15,211 nt of DNA from an uncultured Helicobacteraceae bacterium. GTDB taxonomy: Bacteria; Campylobacterota; Campylobacteria; Campylobacterales; UBA6016. Location: contig CALJKN010000060.1 of the NCBI GenBank assembly GCA_937973585.1, positions 1-15,211 of the forward strand, given 5' to 3'. Shown here piece after piece: positions 6,356 through 13,663 of the stretch. Both the position numbers and the translations under genes were made by a program. Every line of letters starts with the position of its first letter. Position 1 is the stretch's first letter. Below the pieces are notes generated by a model that worked only from the letters and a program-made list of their open reading frames with translations, was not told the origin of the DNA and did no database searches.

Positions 6356-7338
6356 AACGCACCCTCTTCAATGGCAAGCTCGTTAACCATTCCGCAAAGT
6401 TCAATCTTTTTCACAAAGACAGAGAGCATCAACTCACTCTCCAAAAGCCCTTTTGTCTCGTTTGAAGCGCCGTACGGGTCGGCTAGTAAAATCTGCCCGA
6501 TAAAGCTAGATTCGTACATTGGGTTTTTATAAAAATTGTTCAATGATGTTTTTACAAACTCCAGTATTTTTAGGTCATTACCAAGATTCTCCATATTCAG
6601 CGATGCCCCCTTCCCGTCGGTCGGCAACTGCTGAAAATCACTCTTAGCAACGGTTGGGTCATCAAGCTCCAAAGCTATCTCGTCCAAATCTACCAGACTC
6701 TCTTCGCCAAATTCACTCTCTTCGCCGGAGAAGATATCTTCAGCTTTTTTCTTCTCCTCTTCGTCCCCTTCAACCTTTTTTTCGGTCATCAGGATAGAGT
6801 AGTTGCTATAAAGGAGCCTGTCTTGCGTAAAAATCCCGATAGTAACTGAGGTTTTCATCTTTAAAAGACAAAGCGATGGGGTCTCGGAGAGGTGTTTGTC
6901 CCAAAATCGTTTCATCAATACCAAAGATGAGAATATAAAATCCAAACCGCCGATTGAGTCATACTCTCTTTGAGCGCTCTCTATATCGTAGCTACTGGCA
7001 AATACCGACCAACGCTTATCCACGCAGACCGTAGCAGCATTTGTTACGTCTATTTCATATCTTGAAAAGCTAGACCTGTCACAACCGGGAACCCCGCCTT
7101 GATTTATGGAGTTTAGAACCGTAGAGGTGTATATAATATTGTATTTTTTTTGAACCTGCTCTATGTATTCATCTAGCAGTCTAGCCGACTCTCTCGAATC
7201 CAAATTAAATCTTTTGTTGTCGGTATGGGTCTCTTTTTTGTTTTTTAGTACACGTAAGCATACGTCGCATACGTCACCATCCTTTACAACACCGACATAA
7301 GCTACGCTAACAAATCTTTTAAACAGCTTGCCAATCAA
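6352..7338 (-). CDS. Divergent PilM/GspL-like cytoplasmic protein
   Basis: The 328-residue product has no convincing membrane segment. It contains a segment at 156-182 (SLCLLKMKTSVTIGIF, then DRLLYSNYSI) that aligns by eye with the PilM motif D-I-G-x-x-x-T-x-x-x-x-F-x-x-G-x-x-x-Y-S, but the Asp-Ile-Gly nucleotide-binding residues are not conserved. Residues 188-228 are an acidic low-complexity insert rich in Glu and Lys. The C-terminus (VFVKKIELCGMVNELAIE) resembles the last helix of actin-like PilM/GspL. PilM recruits PilN to the cytoplasmic face of the inner membrane. The start is TTG at 7338 with GAG 6 bases upstream, 3 bases after the recombinase stop. The actin-like assignment depends largely on gene order and needs a profile search. 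Confidence 0.5.
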   Translation of the reverse strand: MIGKLFKRFVSVAYVGVVKDGDVCDVCLRVLKNKKETHTDNKRFNLDSRESARLLDEYIEQVQKKYNIIYTSTVLNSINQGGVPGCDRSSFSRYEIDVTNAATVCVDKRWSVFASSYDIESAQREYDSIGGLDFIFSSLVLMKRFWDKHLSETPSLCLLKMKTSVTIGIFTQDRLLYSNYSILMTEKKVEGDEEEKKKAEDIFSGEESEFGEESLVDLDEIALELDDPTVAKSDFQQLPTDGKGASLNMENLGNDLKILEFVKTSLNNFYKNPMYESSFIGQILLADPYGASNETKGLLESELMLSVFVKKIELCGMVNELAIEEGAF

Positions 7339-7341
7339 TTT

Positions 7342-8172
7342 TTACTCTTTGCATAACGGATGTGCACCGAGGTATCCGTCAAGTTTTTTACTTTGGGCGA
7401 GTTTTGTATATATTTTTGTGGTCGCCAGCTCTTTGTGCCCCAATAGCTCTGATACATCGGTAATCCTAGCCCCTTTGTTTAGCAAATCGGTTGCAAATGA
7501 GTGTCTTAGTTGGTGCGGCGTCACTTTATACCCGACCCTTTGGAAAATCTTAGTTATTTTATATCTTAGACAATTTTGGCTTAAGCGTTTTGTCCCGTCC
7601 CAAAACAAATACGAGACAGGTTTAACGGTTTTTAGATAAATATTTAAAATATCTTTTACCTCCGGCAATATAGGAACCATTCTATCCTTTCCACCTTTGC
7701 CGTGTTCCACCCTTATCCACTCACCCGACAAATTATCAAGGCTCAGGTTTTCCAGCTCTGAGATACGCAGTCCCGCCGAGTATGCCAACATAATCAAAAG
7801 CCGTTCCGTAATATCCTCGCACAAGTCAATCGCTTTTTTAATAACTTCGGTATTTACAGGTTTTGGGAGTGTTTTTGGGGTTTTTATTTGGGTGTCGCCC
7901 AAAACCTTTATTTTCTCACCAAGGTCTCTTTTGTGTTCAAAAAAACTACGCAAAACGGAGACTTTTTTTGCTATCGTTTTTTTGGACTGTTTTGCTATAA
8001 CGCCCCTGTACCCTTTGAGATTATAGACGGTTTTACCATCCTCATCAAACGACTCTACCGTATCGGCGGCCTCATACAAAACCTCTCTGTAGGTCAAAAC
8101 CGTAAGGGGGCTGTATTTTCTAATCTGGGAGAGGTAGGCTAGATAGGAGTCGATTTCGTTAGTCGAGAGCAT
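7342..8172 (-). CDS. Xer-type tyrosine recombinase
   Basis: The 276-residue protein has a SAM-like core-binding domain (1-100) and a catalytic domain with the complete tyrosine recombinase set: Arg136 (SAGLRISEL), Lys159 (HGKGGKDR), His220 and Arg223 (HQLRHSFAT), His246 (LGHKEL) and the nucleophile Tyr255 (KIYTKL). Size and sequence style are those of chromosomal XerC/XerD enzymes that resolve chromosome dimers at a dif site. No integrase-specific N-terminal domain or attachment site is visible. Campylobacterota normally encode one Xer (XerH) acting at difH, and this gene may be that one, although it is shorter than the 350-360 residue XerH of Helicobacter and Campylobacter. The start is ATG at 8172, overlapping the acyltransferase stop by 14 bases. 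Embedding in a housekeeping operon argues for a resident gene. Confidence 0.88.
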   Translation of the reverse strand: MLSTNEIDSYLAYLSQIRKYSPLTVLTYREVLYEAADTVESFDEDGKTVYNLKGYRGVIAKQSKKTIAKKVSVLRSFFEHKRDLGEKIKVLGDTQIKTPKTLPKPVNTEVIKKAIDLCEDITERLLIMLAYSAGLRISELENLSLDNLSGEWIRVEHGKGGKDRMVPILPEVKDILNIYLKTVKPVSYLFWDGTKRLSQNCLRYKITKIFQRVGYKVTPHQLRHSFATDLLNKGARITDVSELLGHKELATTKIYTKLAQSKKLDGYLGAHPLCKE

Positions 8173-8791
8173 TTTTTAGCATCTCTTCGGCTATAAAAGC
8201 CTTTGCCTCATCTGCCCCCATACCGGAAATATCAAGTATTTTGTCGGCATAAAACGTTACTTTTGAGAACGGTTTGGGAACGGCGAATCTATCCCAGCTT
8301 TTAAGCCTCCAACAATTTGAGAGATTGACGTTAAAAGGGATTATCTTGGCTCCGGTCTTATGCGAAAGGGCTATGATGCCGTCCGCCACCGAATGTCTGG
8401 GTCCTCTGGGGCCGTCCGGCGTTATAGCTATATCTTCACCGGAGCGGAGTTTTTTGATAGCTTCGATGAGGACTTTTGCGCCCCCCTTTGAGCTAGAGCC
8501 CCTAACGGTTTTAAACCCGAAAAACGAGATTATACGTGCGATTATCTCACCGTCAAAATGCTCGCTTATCATCACGGATATTTGCCCGTTTTTTCTGATT
8601 TTTTTGTACAAAAACGGTTGAAACAAAAGCTCTCCGTGCCAAAAAGCGACGATATACGGCTCACTCGGATAGTCGTCTCTGATTACAAACTCTTTTTTGC
8701 AGGTAGCATATATCGCCCTGATTAGAAAGTTTGCAACCGGCGGCAATATGACCGATATGATTTTTCTTTTTCGCTCTTTAGACAATTTCAC
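8159..8791 (-). CDS. DUF374 lysophospholipid acyltransferase family protein
   Basis: The 210-residue protein matches the DUF374 group of acyltransferase-fold proteins. It has an N-terminal hydrophobic helix (about 11-30), AFWHGELLF at 49-57 as the catalytic-block equivalent, SEHFDGEIIAR at 76-86, RGSSSKGG at 97-104 and TPDGPRGPR at 124-132. Members are thought to act on lipid A or phospholipids at the inner membrane, but the exact reaction is not established for this family. The start is GTG at 8791, overlapping the miaB stop by 14 bases; TTG at 8785 with GGTGA just upstream is an alternative. It sits between miaB and the recombinase with coding overlap on both sides, indicating translational coupling. 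Confidence 0.85.
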   Translation of the reverse strand: MKLSKERKRKIISVILPPVANFLIRAIYATCKKEFVIRDDYPSEPYIVAFWHGELLFQPFLYKKIRKNGQISVMISEHFDGEIIARIISFFGFKTVRGSSSKGGAKVLIEAIKKLRSGEDIAITPDGPRGPRHSVADGIIALSHKTGAKIIPFNVNLSNCWRLKSWDRFAVPKPFSKVTFYADKILDISGMGADEAKAFIAEEMLKNALD

Positions 8792-10070
8792 CGATTAATG
8801 TATGCCTTTTCGCCTCTATGATTTTTACGCAAACTATTTGACCCATCAAGTCGGTATCACACTCTAGCTTGACACCGAAATTATTTGATGTCTTACCGAA
8901 ATATACGCCGTTTTCATTGTTCTCCACCAAAACGGCATAGATTTTTCCGATTTGGTCTTTGTGCGCCCTCTCCTGAATTTTTATCTGAAAATCCTGCAAA
9001 GCGGCAAGCCTCATCTTTTTTATCTCATCGTCGATCTGATTCTCCATCTCGGCCGCTTTTGTTAAAGGTCTCGGAGAGTAGGCAAAAGAGAACATAAACT
9101 CAAATCCGACTTTTTCGACAACCTCCATAGTCTCCAAAAACTCCTCTCCGCTCTCTCCCGGAAAACCTACGATAACATCGGTGCTAATCGTAGCCTCCGG
9201 ACAAAGCTCTCTTATTTTTGCCGCTTTGGACAAAAACCACTCTTTTGTGTACCCTCTTTTCATCTCTTTTAGCACACGGGAACTTCCGGCCTGAAGGGGG
9301 AAATGGAGATTTTTGCAAATTTTAGGATTAGTTGCAAACTCTTCGATAAATTCGTCGTCCGCATGGAGCGGGTGAGGGGAGGTAAACCTGATCCTATGAA
9401 GCCCCTCGACCTTGCTAACCTCTTTTAAAAGGGTGGTAAAGTTTATTTTTTTATCTTTAAACCCTTTTCCATAGTTGTTGACGTTTTGCCCTAGCAAAAT
9501 CACCTCTTTTGCCCCCGCCGCAACCGCCTTTTCGACCTCTTTGACGATTAGCTCCAAGGGGATAGACACCTCATCTCCTCTGGTGTGCGGGACAATACAA
9601 TAGGCACACTCTTTGTCGCAACCGATAGAGATATTGATGAGTGCTTTTACGGTGTTTTGCCTATATTCGCCAAAAGTGTACGTAGAGTCGTCGTAATCTA
9701 TGTCGATTTCGACGAATTTCTCTGTTTTGACCGCCTCTTTTATTTTGGAGACGTTTCTAGCCCCTAAAACAAAATTTACAACGGGGGCTTTTTTGATTAT
9801 ATCCACCCCTAGATGGCTGGCGGTACAACCGCAAACACCTATTTTTGCACCCTCTTTTTTGATATTTTTGTATGCCCCGATTTCGCTAAAAAGCTTGTGA
9901 ACCGGTTTTTCTCTGACGGAACAGGTGTTTATTATGATTAGGTCGGCTTCTTTTGGGTTATCCGTAAGGGAGTAGTTATCTTTTTCTGTGAGTTCGGCTA
10001 TTATGTGCTCGGAATCACGCACATTCATGGCGCATCCGAGCGTTTCTATATAGAGAAGGGGATTTGGCAT
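8778..10070 (-). CDS. miaB: tRNA-2-methylthio-N6-dimethylallyladenosine synthase MiaB
   Basis: MiaB is a radical-SAM methylthiotransferase that turns i6A37 into ms2i6A37 in tRNAs reading UNN codons. The 430-residue protein has N-terminal cluster cysteines at residues 13 (TLGCAMN), 50 (NTCSVREKP) and 82 (VCGCTAS), and radical-SAM cysteines 151, 155 and 158 (CDKECAYCIVPHTRG). Later motifs are GQNVNNYG, FPLQAGSSRVLKEMKRGYT and STDVIVGFPGE. The TRAM domain covers about 365-430. CAMNxRDSEH and NTCSVREK separate it clearly from RimO. The start is ATG at 10070, sharing one base with the stop of the HP0268-like gene (TAATG). Modification before the tRNA anticodon (TilS) and beside it (MiaB) is therefore encoded in two neighbouring operons. 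Confidence 0.96.
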   Translation of the reverse strand: MPNPLLYIETLGCAMNVRDSEHIIAELTEKDNYSLTDNPKEADLIIINTCSVREKPVHKLFSEIGAYKNIKKEGAKIGVCGCTASHLGVDIIKKAPVVNFVLGARNVSKIKEAVKTEKFVEIDIDYDDSTYTFGEYRQNTVKALINISIGCDKECAYCIVPHTRGDEVSIPLELIVKEVEKAVAAGAKEVILLGQNVNNYGKGFKDKKINFTTLLKEVSKVEGLHRIRFTSPHPLHADDEFIEEFATNPKICKNLHFPLQAGSSRVLKEMKRGYTKEWFLSKAAKIRELCPEATISTDVIVGFPGESGEEFLETMEVVEKVGFEFMFSFAYSPRPLTKAAEMENQIDDEIKKMRLAALQDFQIKIQERAHKDQIGKIYAVLVENNENGVYFGKTSNNFGVKLECDTDLMGQIVCVKIIEAKRHTLIGEIV

Positions 10071-10312
10071 TAGACGATATGCACCTCGTACATATAGTCT
10101 TGTTCGTCAAGACCGTATTTCACCTCTCTAAGATATATACTTGCGCTGATACTCTCTATTTTTTCGACCAACGCTATCAAATCTTTGTGAGAATTCGACT
10201 TGTCGAAATAATATATGCATGGTCTTTTCGTACCAATCTCTTCTAGCAGTTTTTCTAGCGTTATTGTTTTTGGGTTTGAGTTTATCTCTTCCCGTGCGAG
10301 CTTAAGTTGCAT
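10070..10312 (-). CDS. HP0268-type small nuclease family protein
   Basis: The 80-residue product has exactly the length of Helicobacter pylori HP0268 and resembles it from memory across its length: an N-terminal strand MQLKLA, a TITLEKLLEEI helix, the strand IYYFDKSNSHKDL, and a C-terminal YMYEVHIV strand, where HP0268 has similar NAHKD and YELHI segments. HP0268 was reported to have DNA-nicking and RNase activity; whether that is its cellular role is unsettled. I chose the ATG at 10312, with GGG 8 bases upstream, instead of the longer frame from 10351, whose extra residues look non-coding and overlap the predicted promoter. It is the first gene of the long minus-strand operon and shares its stop base with the miaB ATG. 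Confidence 0.75.
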   Translation of the reverse strand: MQLKLAREEINSNPKTITLEKLLEEIGTKRPCIYYFDKSNSHKDLIALVEKIESISASIYLREVKYGLDEQDYMYEVHIV

Positions 10313-10356
10313 CGTCTTTTCCCTTGCCGAAAATTCGTGTATAAAAACCAACTTTT

Positions 10357-10362
10357 ATTCTA
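10357..10362 (-). promoter_or_regulatory. Predicted -10 box for the HP0268-like/miaB operon
   Basis: TAGAAT on the minus strand lies 44 bases before the preferred ATG at 10312. There is no clear -35. This is the best candidate in the 179-base divergent region and would drive the seven-gene run down to 5218. Confidence 0.35.
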
Positions 10363-10374
10363 TCAAATAGACCC

Positions 10375-10396
10375 TTAAGCTTAAAGTCTCTTAAAG
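10375..10396. promoter_or_regulatory. Possible operator: palindrome and helical-phase direct repeats
   Basis: A perfect palindrome TTAAGCTTAA (10375-10384) runs into two copies of CTTAAAG that begin at 10380 and 10390, exactly 10 bases apart. They lie between the candidate -10 boxes of the two divergent operons. A dimeric regulator bound here could affect both promoters, or the repeats may be AT-rich coincidence. Confidence 0.25.
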
Positions 10397-10407
10397 CTAT
10401 TTTTAAG

Positions 10408-10413
10408 TAAAAT
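10408..10413 (+). promoter_or_regulatory. nusA: Predicted -10 box for nusA
   Basis: TAAAAT preceded by a T-rich stretch (CTATTTTTAAG) fits the Campylobacterota -10 style. It would give a leader of about 70 bases before the TTG start at 10492. The leader contains a weak ACAC/GTGT inverted repeat but no structure that I can name. Confidence 0.35.
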
Positions 10414-10491
10414 CCGCTCTACTTCTCCAAAAACAAAAAAATCACACGGATTTCGGTTTTTGTGTCAAAAATTTAAAACAGGAAAGAGGTT

Positions 10492-11610
10492 TTGGAAAAA
10501 ATACTCGATATTGCAGACTCCATAGCTTATGAGAAAAATCTGGGGGTTAAAGAGGTTAAAGAGGCGATCAAAGCATCGCTTATCAAGAGTGCAGCAAGAG
10601 CGATAGGCGACGACTTGATGTTTGACGTAGAGTTTGACGACGAAAAAAGAAAAGCAAGGCTCTACCAAAAAGTGATAGTGGTGGCCGATGACGATCCGCT
10701 ACTATCGGATGGGAAAAACTATATAGATATTACCGAAGCCAAATCAATAGACGAAAGTCTGGAACTAGGGGATGAGCTAAGATACGATATTAATCTCGAA
10801 GATTACGGCAGAAATATCGTAAATATCATGCACAAAGAGCTTGAGATTGAGCTTCAAAAACTTGTAGAGGGTGAAATCTACAAAAAATACTCCAAAAAAG
10901 AGGGGAAAATCGTCTCCGGACAGGTCGTGAGAGTAGATGCGGAGGGGAATACCTACATCGAAATAGACGAGATTAGAGCCCTAATGCCTAGGAAAAACAG
11001 GATAAAAGGGGAGAGCTTTAAACCCGGAAACGTCGTAAAAGCGATACTAAAGACGATAGACACTAACAAAAAAGGGATAGGTCTGGAGCTAACCAGAACA
11101 AGTCCAAAATTTTTGGAGGAGCTTATGAGACTGGAGGTTCCTGAGATTGCAGACGGAATCATAGAGATAAAAAAATGCTCCAGAATCCCAGGAGAGAGGG
11201 CAAAACTGGCTCTGTTTTCAAACAGCCCTAGAGTTGACCCGATAGGTACCGCCGTAGGGGTCAAAGGTGTCAGAATAAACGCCGTCTCAAAAGAGATAAA
11301 AAATGAAAGTATAGACGTTATAGAGTACTCCGACGTGCCGGAGCTTTTTATCTCCAGAGCTATGAGTCCGGCAGCCGTAAAAAGCGTAGTCATAGAGGAC
11401 GATACGGCTACGGTCAGAGTTTTTGAGGGGCAAAAGTCAAAAGCAATAGGAAAAGCGGGGATAAATATCCGTCTAGCCTCTATGCTGACCGGATACAAGA
11501 TAGAGCTTATCGAAGAGGGTATAGCTCCGCAAGAGATTGAAGATGGTCAAAAACCTCAGCAACAGCAACAGCAATCTGCAAAAGCGGCGCTTGAGGCACT
11601 CTTTAGCTAA
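10492..11610 (+). CDS. nusA: Transcription termination/antitermination factor NusA
   Basis: NusA binds RNA polymerase and nascent RNA and controls pausing, termination and antitermination. The 372 residues show the NusA N-terminal domain (1-125), an S1 RNA-binding domain (about 137-201), KH1 (about 203-280, with GVKGVR at 256-261) and KH2 (about 283-345, with GKAGINIR at 320-327). IPGERAKLALFS and DPIGTAVGVKGVR are diagnostic. The acidic repeats found at the C-terminus of E. coli NusA are absent, as in most bacteria outside the gamma/beta groups. A tract of six glutamines (356-361) precedes a short conserved-looking tail KAALEALFS. The start is TTG at 10492 with AGGA 8 bases upstream and GAGG closer. 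It stands alone here, convergent with the ABC permease after a 3-base gap. Confidence 0.95.
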   Translation: MEKILDIADSIAYEKNLGVKEVKEAIKASLIKSAARAIGDDLMFDVEFDDEKRKARLYQKVIVVADDDPLLSDGKNYIDITEAKSIDESLELGDELRYDINLEDYGRNIVNIMHKELEIELQKLVEGEIYKKYSKKEGKIVSGQVVRVDAEGNTYIEIDEIRALMPRKNRIKGESFKPGNVVKAILKTIDTNKKGIGLELTRTSPKFLEELMRLEVPEIADGIIEIKKCSRIPGERAKLALFSNSPRVDPIGTAVGVKGVRINAVSKEIKNESIDVIEYSDVPELFISRAMSPAAVKSVVIEDDTATVRVFEGQKSKAIGKAGINIRLASMLTGYKIELIEEGIAPQEIEDGQKPQQQQQQSAKAALEALFS

Positions 11611-11613
11611 GGC

Positions 11614-12576
11614 CTACTTTCTACCCGCATACGGATTTAGTCTCATCACGGCTAAATCCGCCAGTACGTTTCCAAGCAAGGTCAAAAATGCCCCCACCAT
11701 CGTAATCCCGAGTATCACCGGATAATCCCTGCTAAGCGCACTTTGGTAAAACAAAAGCCCCATCCCGTTAATCGCAAATATACTCTCCAAAATAACACTA
11801 CCCCCTATGATACCCGGCAAAGATAGGCCTAGCATCGTAACTATCTGGGGCATCAGATTAGGGATGACATATCCGAATACCACCTTTTTTTTATCAGCCC
11901 CCCTTGAGAGGGCAAAAAAGACATAATCACTCTTTAAAATCTCTGTCGTAAGCGACTTGACATACAAAGCCATCGAGCCGACCGATGTTAAGACTATCAC
12001 GGTTATCGGCAAAAAGAGGTGGTAGGCCGTATCTTTTAGGTATCCGAAAAACCCTACGTCGGCTATTTTTTTATTCCCTACACCGGAAATCGGAAACCAC
12101 TCCAGATTGATTGAAAAAGCGATAATAAGGAGGAGGGCAAGATAAAAAGAGGGCATCGCAAAACTGGCAAGCAAAGCGGTAGCGGCAAGGTCTTGTTTTT
12201 TTGGGGTTAAAAATGCACTCCAAATCCCTATAAATAGACCGGCTGCAAATATAATAACCATCGAGGAGATATTGATCCCTAGGGTTATATTGATTCTGGA
12301 GAGTATCTCCTCTTTTACCGTTTTACCGCTTGAAAACGAGATCCCAAACTCCAAAGAGGCGATGTTTTTGACCCAATCAACATACTGAGCGGATAACGGT
12401 TTGTCGAGTCCGTACACCTCTTTTAGCTTTGTGATAGATTCTTCGGTGATATTAGGATTTAGCTCTCCGGCCGCCAAAAAGTTGTTCGGGGCAGATTTGA
12501 CGGCAACAAAAGAGACGAGAGAGATGAGCCAGAACATCAAAAAGATATAGGCTGCTTTTTTTAGCAAAATTTTCAT
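11614..12576 (-). CDS. DppB/OppB-type ABC transporter permease
   Basis: This is one of the two permease subunits of a peptide/nickel-type importer (binding-protein-dependent transport family). The 320 residues have the typical DppB order: an N-terminal membrane helix (about 9-28), a periplasmic loop containing YGLDKPLSAQYVDWV, and FGISFSSGKTV before the core of five more helices. The EAA loop ALSRGADKKKVVFGYVIPNLMP contacts the ATPase. It ends with GNVLADLAVMRLNPYAGRK, close to the family's NLLVDLLYAxLDPRIR ending. No DppC, ATPase or binding-protein gene is present in the window, because the convergent nusA follows 3 bases later; partners must be elsewhere. The ATG at 12576 overlaps the TGA of the LptF/G-family gene in an ATGA junction, so the two are co-translated. 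The substrate is unknown. Confidence 0.88.
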   Translation of the reverse strand: MKILLKKAAYIFLMFWLISLVSFVAVKSAPNNFLAAGELNPNITEESITKLKEVYGLDKPLSAQYVDWVKNIASLEFGISFSSGKTVKEEILSRINITLGINISSMVIIFAAGLFIGIWSAFLTPKKQDLAATALLASFAMPSFYLALLLIIAFSINLEWFPISGVGNKKIADVGFFGYLKDTAYHLFLPITVIVLTSVGSMALYVKSLTTEILKSDYVFFALSRGADKKKVVFGYVIPNLMPQIVTMLGLSLPGIIGGSVILESIFAINGMGLLFYQSALSRDYPVILGITMVGAFLTLLGNVLADLAVMRLNPYAGRK

Positions 12577-13628
12577 CTAACCCTTCTATACACATAGTAT
12601 CCGGCTACACCCAAACCCGCAAGGACAAATATCGGCAGATACGAAGAGAGGGCGCCGTAAAAGGTGAGTTTTGTAAGCGTTGTCAAAACACCCCACGCCG
12701 CAACGGTATAAAAAAGCCATACGGCAACAAAACGGGAGGCGATAAACGATCTGGCAGCCGTCGGCGTATATCCGGCTATCAGCATCACAGTCAATGGGGC
12801 AAAAAGCGGGAGAAACAGCGCATTTAACAAAGAGGCTTTTATCTTGTCGGTGTTGATTGACTGATTTTTGAGGAGTATTATCGCATTCACCGCATCTACA
12901 ATATTTAGACCCTCTCCGTAGTTTGAGATATTATCCAGAATTTTCGGCTTGAACCCATCCAGAGTTTTTACCTCCGCTTTTTGAACCTCTTTTATGAATG
13001 GCTGGTGAGCATTATTCAGGTAGATGATTTTTACATTTTTAAGAGTCCACGAATCGTTCTCAAACTTTCCAAAATCAGCAACAACGTGGTAGTTGACCCT
13101 CTTTCCCTCTATCCCGATAATCCTCATATCTTCGGCAGTTTTTGAGAGGGTGTTTAGTTTTTTGATATATATAAACTCGTTTTTGTACTTAAAAAACAGC
13201 TCTCCGGAGCGCCCTCCGCCCTGTCCGCCGAGTATCCCTCTAGCTTCGTCGTAGTAGTAGCCTACCGGTGTAAAGTTTAGCCCGATATACAAAATACTAA
13301 CTACAAAAGAGAGGCAAACAAAAGGGGATAAAACTTTTCTTTTCGGCAAACCTATGCTCTCAAAAGCGGTCATCTCGTTGCTTCTAACCAAATAGGCCAG
13401 ACTCCACAAAGCCCCGAAAACAAGAGACAGCGATAACGTGATTTTGAGGGCGGCAAAAGATTGGTAGTAAAAATATAAAACCAAAAGGTTTGCCGAATCA
13501 GGTATATTCTTTTGGTTTTGCAAATAGTCTATTAAAAGAAAAAAAAGCTCAAGCCCAAGCAGTGTAATAAAAAAATTTTTTAAATAGAGCTTGGCAAGGT
13601 AAATGTTTGCCGACAATTTTAATTCCAT
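12573..13628 (-). CDS. LptF/LptG (YjgP/YjgQ) family LPS-export permease
   Basis: Family members form the inner-membrane half of the LptB2FG machine that extracts LPS and passes it to LptC. The 351-residue protein has three N-terminal membrane helices (about 17-37, 58-79, 99-119), a periplasmic beta-jellyroll-like domain (about 130-255, with FIYIKKLN and WTLKNVKIIYLN) and three C-terminal helices (about 265-345). The cytoplasmic loop EMTAFESIGLPKRKVLSPF is characteristic. The sequence does not let me choose between LptF and LptG; LptG is my preference. The start is ATG at 13628 without a good ribosome site. TTG at 13616, with GGA 7 bases before it, is a serious alternative given how often TTG is used in this window. 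It is coupled to the downstream permease by an ATGA overlap. Confidence 0.85.
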   Translation of the reverse strand: MELKLSANIYLAKLYLKNFFITLLGLELFFLLIDYLQNQKNIPDSANLLVLYFYYQSFAALKITLSLSLVFGALWSLAYLVRSNEMTAFESIGLPKRKVLSPFVCLSFVVSILYIGLNFTPVGYYYDEARGILGGQGGGRSGELFFKYKNEFIYIKKLNTLSKTAEDMRIIGIEGKRVNYHVVADFGKFENDSWTLKNVKIIYLNNAHQPFIKEVQKAEVKTLDGFKPKILDNISNYGEGLNIVDAVNAIILLKNQSINTDKIKASLLNALFLPLFAPLTVMLIAGYTPTAARSFIASRFVAVWLFYTVAAWGVLTTLTKLTFYGALSSYLPIFVLAGLGVAGYYVYRRVR

Positions 13629-13663
13629 TTGTGTGAGATTATTTAAGAAAAACTGATATTGTG

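Noticed and set aside
7342..8172. The tyrosine recombinase as integrase of a mobile island
   Set aside because: It has chromosomal Xer architecture, overlaps housekeeping genes and has no attachment repeats, tRNA or cargo around it. I also looked for a dif-like site nearby, but there is no intergenic space and I could not identify one.
10313..10351. 13-residue N-terminal extension of the HP0268-like protein
   Set aside because: The 80-residue form has its own ribosome site and exactly matches the family length, and the extension nearly reaches the predicted -10 box.
10953..11498. 181-codon minus-strand frame inside nusA
   Set aside because: It is opposite the S1 and KH domains, with no motif and the same antisense composition bias.
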